A stretch of DNA of 64,000 nt from Blastocatellia bacterium (GTDB lineage: Bacteria > Acidobacteriota > Blastocatellia > RBC074). The notes below the pieces were generated by a model, which saw only the letters and a program-made list of their open reading frames with translations, had not been told where the DNA came from and made no database searches. Made by a program: the position numbers and the translations under genes. Positions 53,128-62,604 of this stretch are shown piece after piece. Each line of letters opens with the position of its first letter. The stretch's first letter is position 1. The stretch covers positions 31,350 through 95,349 of the forward strand of contig JAEUQN010000005.1 of the NCBI GenBank assembly GCA_016789725.1, read 5' to 3'.

Positions 53128-54414
53128 ATGAAAGAAAAGCGCCAGATTGTCGTTGCCACTTTAGCGATGGTGGCGCTATTTACGGTTTATGAATGGGCGA
53201 AGACCGCGATCTTCCCCGACATGAGCGTGACGACTTCGCATGTCATCACGATTATTGTCGCTGGTGTTATCACTGCTATTATCTCTCGCCAGGTGATTAA
53301 GCGTCAGTCACGGCTTATTGATGAACAAAAAAACAGCAATGAGCGATTGCGCGAGGCGCTGGCAACGGCTGAGCGCAGCACCAATCTATTGCAATCCATC
53401 ATCACCTCGGTGGATGAAGGGTTAATTATCATTGATCGTAATCAACGGATTTTGCTGATCAATGATGCCGCGCAGAGCCTGCTCAATCTGCGTCGTAAGG
53501 ATTTTGAGCGGCTGCCCGACATCAGCCGCGACCCACCCATCATCGAAGCGTTTTTGAGTGTCCTGACCAAAGGCGAACGTGCCTCAACTCGCGTGGAAAT
53601 CACGGTTGGAATCAACAAGCGGATTCTTCGCCTGCAAACTGCGCCGTTGCGCTTCAGCGATCAACAGGTCGAAGGGGTGGTTGGGGCTTTTATTGACATC
53701 ACGCAACTGGAACGATTGGAAAGTATTCGCCAGGCGTTTCTGGCGAACGTTTCGCACGAATTGCGTACACCGTTGACTTCCATCACGGCCTATACCGAAA
53801 CCTTGTTGGATGGTGGATTGAACGATCAGGCCAATAGCCTCAGATTCCTGAATACCATTCATCGCAATGCAGAGCGGATGCGTAATTTGGTGAATGATAT
53901 TTCGGAATTGTCCTTGATTGAAGCGGGGGCTGTGCAGTTGTCTTTTGATAGACTTTCACTCCATTCGGTCGTGAGCGAAGTTTTTAATGGTCTCGCGCCA
54001 CGCAGCGAAAAATATCAAGTGCAACTTCGCAACGAGGTTCCTGAAGATTGTTCAGTCATCGCAGATCGGCGACGGTTAGAACAGATTCTGATCAATCTGG
54101 TAGATAACGCGATCAAATTCAATAAACCACAAGGCGAAGTGATCGTCGGTGCTTCCATTACGGAAGAGCAAACCATCATTCGCGTCCGCGACTCGGGCGT
54201 GGGAATTTCGCCCGAACACCTGTCACGTGTCTTTGAGCGATTTTACCGCGTAGATAAGGCGCGCTCCCGTGAGCTTGGCGGCACCGGTTTAGGTTTAGCT
54301 ATTGTGAAGCATTTGACCCGCGCGCACGGCGGCGATGCCGAAGTCAACAGCACGATTGGGCAAGGCTGCGAATTCATTATTAAATTGCCGAATCGTGACT
54401 CCCTTGCAATCTGA
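53128..54414 (+). CDS. Sensor histidine kinase, PhoR-like
   Basis: 428 residues. Two membrane helices (about 7-22 and 38-54) flank a very short periplasmic loop, as in PhoR. A coiled coil leads to a PAS domain (about 88-195, SVDEGLIIIDRNQRILLIND). The HisKA domain has the phospho-acceptor H210 (ANVSHELRTPL). The ATPase domain has NLVDNAIKFN, DSGVGISPEHL and GGTGLGLAIVKHL. It is 16 bp after pit, so a phosphate role is likely. No response regulator is in the window. Confidence 0.88.
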   Translation: MKEKRQIVVATLAMVALFTVYEWAKTAIFPDMSVTTSHVITIIVAGVITAIISRQVIKRQSRLIDEQKNSNERLREALATAERSTNLLQSIITSVDEGLIIIDRNQRILLINDAAQSLLNLRRKDFERLPDISRDPPIIEAFLSVLTKGERASTRVEITVGINKRILRLQTAPLRFSDQQVEGVVGAFIDITQLERLESIRQAFLANVSHELRTPLTSITAYTETLLDGGLNDQANSLRFLNTIHRNAERMRNLVNDISELSLIEAGAVQLSFDRLSLHSVVSEVFNGLAPRSEKYQVQLRNEVPEDCSVIADRRRLEQILINLVDNAIKFNKPQGEVIVGASITEEQTIIRVRDSGVGISPEHLSRVFERFYRVDKARSRELGGTGLGLAIVKHLTRAHGGDAEVNSTIGQGCEFIIKLPNRDSLAI

Positions 54415-54790
54415 GATTTTTCGATTCATTCCATCCATCATTTCTGCCCTTTCCCCTTCTGCGGTTGTTCTTTCCACATCAACCAGAAACAACATCCCGC
54501 CAGTTACCAGAGAGTTTGATATGAGGTTGCTGGCACAAAACGAGTCGGCCTGTCTCGGATCATTGCGTAAAAAGTGTCAGGCGCACTCACCCTGTAGCCG
54601 AATCCCATCGAAAACCGCAAGAAATCGCTGGCATGAGAATTGCCCTGTAATTCATTCACTAATGCCACAGTTGTAAAAAAGTCCCGTTGTTTTAGCCCTC
54701 CCCTAAACAGCGTTCACGGCTCTTGAGGTTATCAGTGTACCTCGAAGCTCCTTATCAACTTTCGACGAACACACGAAAGGAGTTCTCTCA
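54415..54790. other. Intergenic region before the sugar dehydrogenase gene
   Basis: 376 bp. I see no gene, no repeat and no convincing 11-bp array. A frame of 113 codons (54335-54676) overlaps the kinase end and has no recognisable features. Confidence 0.4.
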
Positions 54791-56278
54791 ATGAATCAAT
54801 CTATCTCTAACTCTCTATGGGGTCGCCACCGTGCGGTGTGGCTTGGCCTGACGGTAGCTATAAGCTTGATGGCCGCTATTTTCCAGGTCTCCGCCCAAAC
54901 ACCGCTGCCGTCGGTTGTAGACCCTGCACTGGATGTTCAGCCAATTGTGACAGGGTTGGTACAGCCCACCACGATGGCCTTTATCGGGCGCGATGACATC
55001 CTGGTGTTGGAAAAAGCGAGTGGCAAAGTGCAACGTGTCACGAACGGAAAAATTGCCAGCACCGCTTTAGACTTGCACGTCAACTCTTCTTCGGAACGTG
55101 GGTTATTGGGCATTACGCTCCATCCCAATTTTCCTGAAACACCGTATGTCTATCTTTACTGGACCGAAAGCACTACCGGGGCCGACAGCACAGATTTAGG
55201 CGCTGTCGGATTGCTGGGCAATCGCGTAGATCGGTTTGTCTGGACAGGCAATACCTTGACCCATGACCGCAATATTATTAGGCTCCGCGCCTATCAGGCG
55301 GATTTTGGACAACCGCTGCGTGGCAATCACAATGGCGGAGTATTAGCGTTTGAAGAAAACCCGCAAGGCACGCCGCGTGGTCGTGGCGAAGTAGAGAAGT
55401 TGTACATTTTCGTCGGAGACAATGGTCGGCGCGGTTGGTTGCAAAATATCCTCACTGTCTTGGGCGTACCCAACGATCAGTTTGGCGGCCCGCATCCTGA
55501 TGATACGCAACTCACCGGCGTGGTGATTCGATTGAACGAAGATGGCACGACCCCAAAGGATAATCCTTTCTATGAATATGGCGCACAGGTCGGTGGTGTA
55601 GTCGGCACGAACCTGCAAAAAATCTTTTCCTTTGGGCGGCGCAACAGTTTTGGCATGGCGGTGGACCCGTATTCAGGCAAATTGTGGTTGGAGGAAAACT
55701 GTGACGATGCGTTTGATGAGGTCAGCCTGGTTGAGCCGGGGTCGAATGGCGGTTGGACGCAAATTATGGGACCCGTCTCTCGGATCGCCCAATTTAAGGC
55801 CATTGAGGTGGCGCGCGCTGGCGGCTTGCAACAAATTCGCTGGCCACCAAGCTTGATTGCCGATACGCCGAGCGAAGCTTTACAGCGACTATTTGTGTTG
55901 CCTGAATCTCGCTATCGTGATCCTGAATTTAGTTGGAAATTTGCCGTGGCTCCAGCCGGAATCGGGTTTGTGAAAGGGCGCGGATTGGGACGAGAGTACG
56001 AAGGCGATTTGTTTGTTGGAGCGGCGCGCCTGAATTTGCTGAATGGTTATCTTTTTCGCTTGAAGCTCAGTGAGAATCGGCGCGATTTGGTGCATACAGA
56101 TTCCCGCCTGACGGATCGCGTGGCGGATAACCTGGATAAATTTGAAATCACTGAAAGTGAAACGCTGGTTTTTGGCAGGAACTTCGGCGTGGGGACGGAC
56201 ATCAAAACCGGTCCTGATGGGAATTTATATGTGGTGTCGCTTTCTAATGGTGCCATTTATAAAATTTTCCGGCGCTGA
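54791..56278 (+). CDS. Secreted PQQ-dependent sugar dehydrogenase-like protein (glucose/sorbosone dehydrogenase family)
   Basis: 495 residues. The signal peptide (VAISLMAAIFQVSAQ) is followed by a six-bladed propeller. Family pieces are GLVQPTTMAFIGRDDILVLE, SERGLLGITLHPNF, LRGNHNGGVLAF and FSFGRRNSFGMAVDP. Members oxidise aldoses in the periplasm using PQQ, but many are of unknown substrate. CGAAAGGAG precedes the ATG. A PQQ glucose dehydrogenase can dissolve mineral phosphate through gluconic acid; whether this one does is speculation based on its neighbours. Confidence 0.85.
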   Translation: MNQSISNSLWGRHRAVWLGLTVAISLMAAIFQVSAQTPLPSVVDPALDVQPIVTGLVQPTTMAFIGRDDILVLEKASGKVQRVTNGKIASTALDLHVNSSSERGLLGITLHPNFPETPYVYLYWTESTTGADSTDLGAVGLLGNRVDRFVWTGNTLTHDRNIIRLRAYQADFGQPLRGNHNGGVLAFEENPQGTPRGRGEVEKLYIFVGDNGRRGWLQNILTVLGVPNDQFGGPHPDDTQLTGVVIRLNEDGTTPKDNPFYEYGAQVGGVVGTNLQKIFSFGRRNSFGMAVDPYSGKLWLEENCDDAFDEVSLVEPGSNGGWTQIMGPVSRIAQFKAIEVARAGGLQQIRWPPSLIADTPSEALQRLFVLPESRYRDPEFSWKFAVAPAGIGFVKGRGLGREYEGDLFVGAARLNLLNGYLFRLKLSENRRDLVHTDSRLTDRVADNLDKFEITESETLVFGRNFGVGTDIKTGPDGNLYVVSLSNGAIYKIFRR

Positions 56279-56295
56279 TACCGGTCTTTGGAAAA

Positions 56296-56334
56296 GCAAA
56301 AGGGGAAGCAACAAATCAGTGCATCCCCTTTTGC
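56296..56334. terminator. Bidirectional terminator between convergent genes
   Basis: GCAAAAGGGGA (56296-56306) pairs with TCCCCTTTTGC (56324-56334) around a 17-base loop. It lies between the dehydrogenase stop and the convergent DUF1501 stop. Confidence 0.65.
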
Positions 56335-56359
56335 CTTTGCAAAAAAACAAACGGCTGTT

Positions 56360-57850
56360 TTACCCACGCCCTGAATCGCCTCTCCGCGTTGTGCCGGGGC
56401 GACCTCCATCTTTCTTTGACCGACTGTTATCAAAAACCTCCATCACTGGATACCAGGCTCCTTCCGAGGCAAAGGGAATATATTCAAAACCGCGCCCAAA
56501 GGGGTCATCCTTCCGCGAGATCGTGTAATCAATGCCCAGCGCTGCGTAAATCGTCGCCGCAATGTCTTCATTGGCGATGTCGCGTCTTTGTGACCATCCT
56601 GGCTCGGCCGTACTGCCACCGGTTGCCGTCGTGCTTCCAATGACTTTACCGCCTTCGACACCGCCGCCAGCCATGACGCAGAATTGTTGGAAGAAGTGAT
56701 CGCGCCCGGCATTGACTGTCAACGATCCCACTGTCCGCCCAAATTCGCCCATGGCGACGATCAATGTTTCATCAAGCAACGAGCCACTTTCTGTACCCGG
56801 CAGTGCCGCAAGATCAATCAGAAGATTCGAGAGGCCCTTATCGAATTGTCCTGCCGGACCATAAATCCCGCCGGGCTTGGCGTAAATGTTGCTGTGATTG
56901 TCCCACCCGCCGATGTTGATCTGAATGTAGCGCGTTCCCAGGTTCGACTTCACCAGATTGCGCGCCGTGATGCAGGAATTCCCAAAGCCAGAGCTGCCAT
57001 AGCGTTGTTGGTCAGCGGTGGAAAACTTGAAGACGCTGTCCACTTCGGTGTCGTACATCATCCCTTTGCTTTGAGCATAGAAGCTGTCCATATCGTAAAC
57101 AGCATTTCCCAGCGGAGAATCTTTGCGCAACTCTCCGTCTACGGCTTGCAACATCGCGTAGCGCGTCTCGAATAACGTCCTCCCGTCAGAGTTCACCAGA
57201 TTGGCGATGCCATTGGGCGACGCCCCTACATCGAACGGGGCATAACGAGCATTGAAATATCCTGCGCCTACCAGATTGCCCCCTGTATTGAGCGAAATAA
57301 AGCCAGGGAGCTTCTGATTCGGCGTGCGTTTGGCTTCCATTTCCAAGGCTACGACGCTGCCAAGATTCGGTGCGATTTTTCCTAATGCAGAACTGGGGCT
57401 GCGGGCAATTTGCGCCCAAACTTGCTGCAACTGATGCACCAGGGCAGGCGCACGAACCGAACGCAGAATGGCGAGCTTATTCAGATGTTCCGCGATCCCT
57501 GGCATTAACCCTTGTGGAAAGAGTAGCGCGCCGTTGTTGTACGTGGTCGGATTGAAATCGGTTGGTGTCCAGGTTCCGACTTTGAGGTCGAAGGTGTCCA
57601 CATGACTTGGCGCGCCACCCATCAGGATGAAGATCACGTTTTTGGCAGTTCCTTTGAGCTTGGCGCTGACGCCAGCGGCAACTGTCGCAGGCTTCATCAG
57701 CGGTGAGAGGAAAAAGCCTGTCACGCCTGCGCCCGCGATTTTGAAGAAGCTGCGTCGCCCCAGCATAGGGCCATCCCATAAGGTCGAATTTACGGGCCGC
57801 AACGGTTGGCAAACTTCACACGAATGATCTGGATGAAGATGATTTGTCAT
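56360..57850 (-). CDS. DUF1501 family protein (Tat-exported, sulfatase-like fold)
   Basis: 496 residues. Near the N-terminus GRRSFFKIAGAGVTGFFL is a twin-arginine signal. The body has NVIFILMGGAPSHVDTFDLK and a late LIVAMGEFGRTVGSLTVNAG, diagnostic for DUF1501, a branch of the alkaline phosphatase/sulfatase superfamily with no proven substrate. The start at 57850 is preferred: AAGGAAG lies upstream, and the longer frame to 57904 would overlap the DUF1549 gene. These two genes are a conserved pair in Acidobacteriota and Planctomycetota. Confidence 0.88.
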   Translation of the reverse strand: MTNHLHPDHSCEVCQPLRPVNSTLWDGPMLGRRSFFKIAGAGVTGFFLSPLMKPATVAAGVSAKLKGTAKNVIFILMGGAPSHVDTFDLKVGTWTPTDFNPTTYNNGALLFPQGLMPGIAEHLNKLAILRSVRAPALVHQLQQVWAQIARSPSSALGKIAPNLGSVVALEMEAKRTPNQKLPGFISLNTGGNLVGAGYFNARYAPFDVGASPNGIANLVNSDGRTLFETRYAMLQAVDGELRKDSPLGNAVYDMDSFYAQSKGMMYDTEVDSVFKFSTADQQRYGSSGFGNSCITARNLVKSNLGTRYIQINIGGWDNHSNIYAKPGGIYGPAGQFDKGLSNLLIDLAALPGTESGSLLDETLIVAMGEFGRTVGSLTVNAGRDHFFQQFCVMAGGGVEGGKVIGSTTATGGSTAEPGWSQRRDIANEDIAATIYAALGIDYTISRKDDPFGRGFEYIPFASEGAWYPVMEVFDNSRSKKDGGRPGTTRRGDSGRG

Positions 57851-57881
57851 TTTCTGAATCTTCCTTTCTGCCGTCATCGGC

Positions 57882-59927
57882 CTAGTAATTGAACATAAAA
57901 TCAACCTTGTTCAGTAGCACCCATTGCACACTTTCAGTCGCCACTTGTTTGCCAAGCGAGGTGTAGTAGGGCAAGAGTTTCTTGACCTCGTTTGCCGTTG
58001 GTTGGCGTGACAGCGTCGTCAGGTATAACTGTTCGATGATTTGTTCATTGGTGAGGCTGGTGTTGGCAATCAATCTGGACACCAGAGACCCTGTGTTATT
58101 GCGGTGAATGCGTCCCATCACAAAGGAATTGTTCATCAAATTCAGGGATTGCATGACGGTCGCATCCAACGCGCGTGGTTTTTGATCCCGATCCCCACGC
58201 AGGAACGAATCCAGAAACGCGCGGGCTGTACCGTTACTGCGGGGTTCGACCGGTTCCGGCAATTGCATCGCCCACGGCGTCCGCCAGACTTCCTGATTAA
58301 GGTCGTTCGTGATGACGTAGCCGATTTGTGATGGCTGTCCGCCGAACGCCATCGTCGGCATAATTCCCGTGGCCTTGATGACCGCGTCATGACTCTCTTC
58401 TGCATCCAACCGCCGTACATATTTCCGCGCGAAGTAGGGCAAATATTCCAGCTTCCATTCGCCAGCGTATTGCGACGACAATTGATAGGCGCTGGATTTG
58501 GCAATGGCGGAAATCAGATAGCGCAGATCGAATCCTTTTTGCTTGAAATCCTGCGCCATCGCTTCCAGCAATTCGGCATTGGCGGGTTGCAAGGTCCAGC
58601 CTTCGGGCATTTGTGCATTTGGATCAAGCCGCGCCAGATCAAAGGCGCTGGAAGGAGAGACCAAACCTTCGATCATCAATTTTTCCCAAATATAATTCAC
58701 CGTTGCGCGGGCAAATTGGGGGTCGTTGATGACATGGCGAGCCAAGGCCTGCCGACGACTTTCACCGGCAAGAACGCCGCCGCCGCCAAACATATACTCC
58801 GGTGCTGTAGTCGTTTTGCCATTCACCGCCGAGCGCGTTTGCCGATTGCCGTAATTCGTGTTCAGGTTGTATTCACCGGTCGCATTTTCTGAAACCAGGT
58901 ATTTGACGTAATTCGTCGTGGGCGGGCTTCCTAATTGCACCGAGCGCCGCGCCGTGCGTGCAAAAAACGCTGACATTCCCCAGGCTTCTGAACGTTTTCG
59001 TTTTGATCCCCAGAGGTTGACTTCATCCAGATGACCTCGTCCGTCGTGACACAGCAGGCAATCCATCGCATTGACACCGAGAAAAGTGCCGGACACCTTG
59101 ACCGCCAGGCCATCCATCGTGTCTTGCGCGGGTCCCATCGGAACATTTCCTAACACAATGAAGTTCGCATAGCCTTCTGCCGGATTAAAGCTGTCTCCGT
59201 TTCCCGCAATCAAGTCGGTGGTGATTTGGTCGTAGCCGCGATTGCTGCCGATGGCGTCTTTGATGTAGTAGTAAAAGGCATCCCGTCCGCCGCGATAGAT
59301 GTTGATATTTGTGGCAAACGCAGAGTTTCTGTACAAATCGCCAAAGAATTGCGTCCATTTATCAATGTACTCCGGCGTTTGCGCCAGCGCATCAACCAGC
59401 AACTCGCGTTTATCGGGGGTCGTATCGGCCAGAAATTGTGTTACGACTTCCGGTGAAGGAATGCGACCTGTCAGGTCCAGCGTCACACGGCGAATAAATT
59501 CAGCATCACTACACAACGGTGCCGAGTTAATTCCATCGCGGCTCATTCGATCAAACAAAATCGCATCTATGAAATTCTTGCGCGGAATTTCCTGCGGCGA
59601 GACCAATGCGGATGCGGTTGGACGCACGCTCTCGCTGAACGCTTGCGTCGTCCGTGAAACAGTAATCCGATGCCGGGCCTGCGCTTCTCGAAACTCTTCC
59701 GGGTTTTTCAGGAACATGCAATCGGAGACTGAAACGGGGGCCACAACCGTCTGGGTTCGAGCCACTTTTCGTTGCGGTGCTGCTTGCAAAGTTAATTGGC
59801 TGGTTGAGAAATCAAGTGCGGCGAATAAACCAAAGGCAGTTGCCGCCAGCAATACAATTCGTTTTACCAGTTCAGATGGGTGGGAAGGGTGCAAATCGTT
59901 GCTCCTACCTTTTAGGGTCAAAGGCAT
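57882..59927 (-). CDS. DUF1549/DUF1553 domain protein with one heme-binding motif
   Basis: 681 residues. The signal anchor is VLLAATAFGLFAALDF. The DUF1549 domain starts near 130 (FIDAILFDRMSRDGINSAPL; RRVTLDLTGRIPSPE), and DUF1553 covers the C-terminal 280 residues (ARHVINDPQFARATVNYIW). A CLLCHDGRG motif near residue 300 is a c-type heme site. The N-terminal cytochrome domain seen in planctomycete versions is absent. AGGAGG precedes the ATG. It is 31 bp before the DUF1501 gene; the pair may degrade a polymer, but the function is unknown. Confidence 0.87.
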   Translation of the reverse strand: MPLTLKGRSNDLHPSHPSELVKRIVLLAATAFGLFAALDFSTSQLTLQAAPQRKVARTQTVVAPVSVSDCMFLKNPEEFREAQARHRITVSRTTQAFSESVRPTASALVSPQEIPRKNFIDAILFDRMSRDGINSAPLCSDAEFIRRVTLDLTGRIPSPEVVTQFLADTTPDKRELLVDALAQTPEYIDKWTQFFGDLYRNSAFATNINIYRGGRDAFYYYIKDAIGSNRGYDQITTDLIAGNGDSFNPAEGYANFIVLGNVPMGPAQDTMDGLAVKVSGTFLGVNAMDCLLCHDGRGHLDEVNLWGSKRKRSEAWGMSAFFARTARRSVQLGSPPTTNYVKYLVSENATGEYNLNTNYGNRQTRSAVNGKTTTAPEYMFGGGGVLAGESRRQALARHVINDPQFARATVNYIWEKLMIEGLVSPSSAFDLARLDPNAQMPEGWTLQPANAELLEAMAQDFKQKGFDLRYLISAIAKSSAYQLSSQYAGEWKLEYLPYFARKYVRRLDAEESHDAVIKATGIMPTMAFGGQPSQIGYVITNDLNQEVWRTPWAMQLPEPVEPRSNGTARAFLDSFLRGDRDQKPRALDATVMQSLNLMNNSFVMGRIHRNNTGSLVSRLIANTSLTNEQIIEQLYLTTLSRQPTANEVKKLLPYYTSLGKQVATESVQWVLLNKVDFMFNY

Positions 59928-60243
59928 AGAGTCCTCCTGGGTTTGGGGTCAGACATTTCGACAATTTTGCCGCACCGAAAAGACAACAACTGGGCGGAAA
60001 AAAGAAACTGCAATTTAAGATTAATACAGTGTTATGACGATCTCAGCCAACATACAAAGGGGCTTGCACAGATGTAAGGGAGGAATCAACTTGGCTTGCC
60101 CTTAGTTTTAGGTTGACGGTAAAAATTCCATCAAGAAATCAAGATTTTATATATTGCCTGATTAGATTACGCCTGCCAAGGCCGTTAACTGAAGCGAGAG
60201 AAAACTTATGACAAAACTAACGGATTGCTGGTTGATAACCCGA
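59928..60243. other. Intergenic region upstream of the DUF1549 gene
   Basis: 316 bp between the DUF1549 start and the dusB stop. AT-rich; no gene, clear promoter or repeat that I can support. Confidence 0.4.
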
Positions 60244-61296
60244 TTATGCGCCACAGGTCATTGATTCAGCCGCCTCGTCGCGTGCGGTTTGCAATTTCAT
60301 GTCCACGCCGAACTGTTCAGCCAACGCAAAATACTCATCTACAAAGGGCAGCATTTCTTCGACCGATTGCGCCCGCAAAGCTGACGTCCGCAGATGCGTC
60401 GCATTCGCCACACCGCGCATAAATTGTGCCGACAGCATTTTCAAGCGCCCGATTACACCGCGTTCCGGCATCGCTTCGCGCAAATAACCGAGATATTCAT
60501 AATACAATTCATGCATTTCTTTCGGCGTTGGTTGGTATGGCTCCAACCCGTTCATCGTTTCCCACGTTTGCCGGAAAATCCACGGATTCGCAATGGCCGC
60601 GCGCCCGATGTGAACTGCGTTGCAACCTGTTTCAGTAAAGCGTTGCATCGCGTGTTGGGGGTTCAGGATGTCGCCGCTGCCCGACACCGGAATGGATACA
60701 TTTTCTTTAATCGCCCGCACCAAATCCCAATTCGCAAAGCCCTTATATCCCTGAACCCGCGTGCGTCCGTGCAACGTCACCATTGACGCTCCGCAATCTT
60801 CGATCATCTTGGCGACCTCGACACAGTTGATGGACTTGTCGTCCCAGCCCGCGCGAATCTTCACCGTCATCGGAATCGAGATCGCGCGTTTGACTTCAAG
60901 CAGAATTTTTTTCAGTTGCGGCAAATCGCGCAGCAAGCTGGAACCGCCGCCGCCATTCGTCACTTTTTTGGCCGGACAACCACAATTAATGTCTACGAAA
61001 TCCGCACCAGCTTCTTCGGCAATCTCGGCGGCCCAGCGCATTCGCACTTCGTCGTAGCCGAAAATCTGAATCGCAATCGGACGTTCTTCCGCCGTAAAGC
61101 GCATCATTTCGTGCGTGCGCATGTTGCCACGCGTCAATCCTTCGACACTGATGAATTCGGTGACAATCAAACCGAGGCCACCGCATTTTTTGGCAATGCG
61201 ACGAAAGGGCGAATCGGTGACGCCCGCCATCGGCGACAGAATCAGCGGCGGCGAAAGCTCGCGGCCTGCAATTTGAAACGAAGTCGGATACTGCAT
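60244..61296 (-). CDS. dusB: tRNA-dihydrouridine synthase (DusB type)
   Basis: Reduces specific uridines in tRNA with FMN and NADPH. It is 350 residues. Motifs: LILSPMAGVTDSPFRR, then DINCGCPAKKVTNGGGGSSL, where C107 is the catalytic cysteine, and later GSGDILNPQHAMQ and GRAAIANPWIF. The frame is open upstream to 61659, but those 121 codons run antisense through the HD gene and lack homology, so ATG 61296 is used. Upstream lies a dispersed repeat (61321-61353). Confidence 0.93.
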   Translation of the reverse strand: MQYPTSFQIAGRELSPPLILSPMAGVTDSPFRRIAKKCGGLGLIVTEFISVEGLTRGNMRTHEMMRFTAEERPIAIQIFGYDEVRMRWAAEIAEEAGADFVDINCGCPAKKVTNGGGGSSLLRDLPQLKKILLEVKRAISIPMTVKIRAGWDDKSINCVEVAKMIEDCGASMVTLHGRTRVQGYKGFANWDLVRAIKENVSIPVSGSGDILNPQHAMQRFTETGCNAVHIGRAAIANPWIFRQTWETMNGLEPYQPTPKEMHELYYEYLGYLREAMPERGVIGRLKMLSAQFMRGVANATHLRTSALRAQSVEEMLPFVDEYFALAEQFGVDMKLQTARDEAAESMTCGA

Positions 61297-61320
61297 AGCG
61301 CGCAATATAACAGAATCTTC

Positions 61321-61353
61321 CTCCACGAAGCCACACGAAGGAACACAAAGCCA
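61321..61353. repeat. Half-copy of the CCACGAAG/ACACGAAG dispersed repeat
   Basis: Units CCACGAAG, CCACACGAAG and GAACACAAAG in tandem. The same style of repeat, in its CCACGGAG form, makes the large inverted repeat at 62605-62722. Confidence 0.55.
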
Positions 61354-61399
61354 ATGGGATGAGTTGACGCCTTCGCGCAAAATCGGTAGCGTGGTGGCA

Positions 61400-61963
61400 A
61401 TGGAGACGAGCGGGACAATCGAATTTCTGACCGAATTAATTCGCCTGAAAGCCTTGCCGCGTACAGGGTGGTTGTTGCGCGGCGTGCGCGATGCCGAATC
61501 CATTGCTGACCATCTGTTCGGCGTCGCGTGGATTGCGATGCTGCTGGCGGATCGGGCCAATGCGCGGGGCAGGCAAGTGAACGTCGAGAAGGTCTTGCGG
61601 ATGGCATTGCTGCACGATTTGTCCGAAGCACGCACGGGCGATTTGCCTGCGACCATCAAGCCCTACTTTCCGGGCGACACGCTCAAACAAGCTGATGAAC
61701 AAGCCACACGCGACGTCCTGCAACCGCTTGGTGAATTCGGCGCGAATTACCTTACGCTGTGGTACGAATACGAACAGCGATCATCGCTCGAAGCGCGTAT
61801 TGTCAAAGCAGCAGACAAGCTGGATTTACTCTTGCAAGCGCGCGAATACGAAAAAGGCGGCGCGAAAAACCTAGGCGAGTTTTGGGATAAGGCAGACGAA
61901 GATTTTGCTAAGTTGGGCATTGATGAACTGATTGCTGATATACTGGCGGCTTTGAAAAACTGA
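61400..61963 (+). CDS. HD-domain hydrolase (YfbR/HDDC2-like)
   Basis: 187 residues. Metal-binding residues follow the HD pattern: DAESIADHLFGVAW, LLHDLSEARTGDLP and VKAADKLDLLLQ. The family includes 5'-deoxynucleotidases; the exact substrate here is unknown. ATG 61400 is preferred to the upstream 61364 because the longer version reads out of the dispersed repeat. The DedA gene follows after 16 bp. Confidence 0.85.
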   Translation: METSGTIEFLTELIRLKALPRTGWLLRGVRDAESIADHLFGVAWIAMLLADRANARGRQVNVEKVLRMALLHDLSEARTGDLPATIKPYFPGDTLKQADEQATRDVLQPLGEFGANYLTLWYEYEQRSSLEARIVKAADKLDLLLQAREYEKGGAKNLGEFWDKADEDFAKLGIDELIADILAALKN

Positions 61964-61979
61964 CCTGCGAAAAGCAATT

Positions 61980-62594
61980 ATGGATGTTGTCGAAAAAACA
62001 ATTCTCTGGCTGCAACAACTTTCGCCCTTTGGTGTGATGGTTGCGATTTTTTTGATTGCCTACATTGAAAATATTTTCCCGCCTTCGCCGAGCGATGTGC
62101 TGCTTGTTTTTGCGGGTACGCTCATCGGCATTGGGACGGTAGGCTTTGTGCCTGCGGTTATTACGGCAACGCTCGGCAGCACGCTCGGGTTCATGACGGC
62201 ATACGCGGCGGGGCGGTATTTTGAAAAGGAAGTGATCGAAGGGCGCTTCAGCCGCTTTCTACCGGTAGACACCTTTGCCAAGGTCGAGGCGTTGTTTCGC
62301 AAATACGGGTACGGCGTGATTATTGCCAATCGGTTTTTGGCGGGGACACGCGCGATTGTTTCGTTTTTTGCCGGGATGTCGCGGATGAATTTCGTGCCGA
62401 CGACGTTGTTGTGCGCAGCGAGCGCGACCGTCTGGAATGTATTGTTGCTCTGGCTTGGCAAATCGCTCGGCGGCAACTGGCGCGAGGCGGGAAATTATCT
62501 GGCCACATACAGCACTGCGGTGACGATTATCCTCGTCGCGGTGGCTGTGATATTTTTGCTGCGTTGGTTTATCAAAAAGCGCAAGGCTGCTTGA
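61980..62594 (+). CDS. DedA family membrane protein
   Basis: 204 residues with about five hydrophobic segments. Typical DedA features are [20 protein letters not shown] near the start and [19 protein letters not shown] in the middle. DedA proteins are lipid transporters or flippases that recycle undecaprenyl phosphate or phosphatidylethanolamine. No strong ribosome-binding site is visible at ATG 61980; coupling to the HD gene is likely. Confidence 0.9.
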   Translation: MDVVEKTILWLQQLSPFGVMVAIFLIAYIENIFPPSPSDVLLVFAGTLIGIGTVGFVPAVITATLGSTLGFMTAYAAGRYFEKEVIEGRFSRFLPVDTFAKVEALFRKYGYGVIIANRFLAGTRAIVSFFAGMSRMNFVPTTLLCAASATVWNVLLLWLGKSLGGNWREAGNYLATYSTAVTIILVAVAVIFLLRWFIKKRKAA

Positions 62595-62604
62595 AAAGTT
62601 GATT

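Noticed and set aside
59299..60018. 239-codon plus-strand frame antisense to the DUF1549 gene
   Set aside because: No motif and no start signal; the opposite strand carries clear domain motifs.
59928..60120. TT-rich hexamers upstream of the DUF1549 gene at near 11-bp spacing
   Set aside because: They fall in a plain A/T run with no -10 box at the expected place; probably chance.
61297..61659. Upstream extension of the dusB frame (121 codons)
   Set aside because: It is antisense to the HD hydrolase gene, lacks family similarity, and a normal Dus N-terminus starts at 61296.
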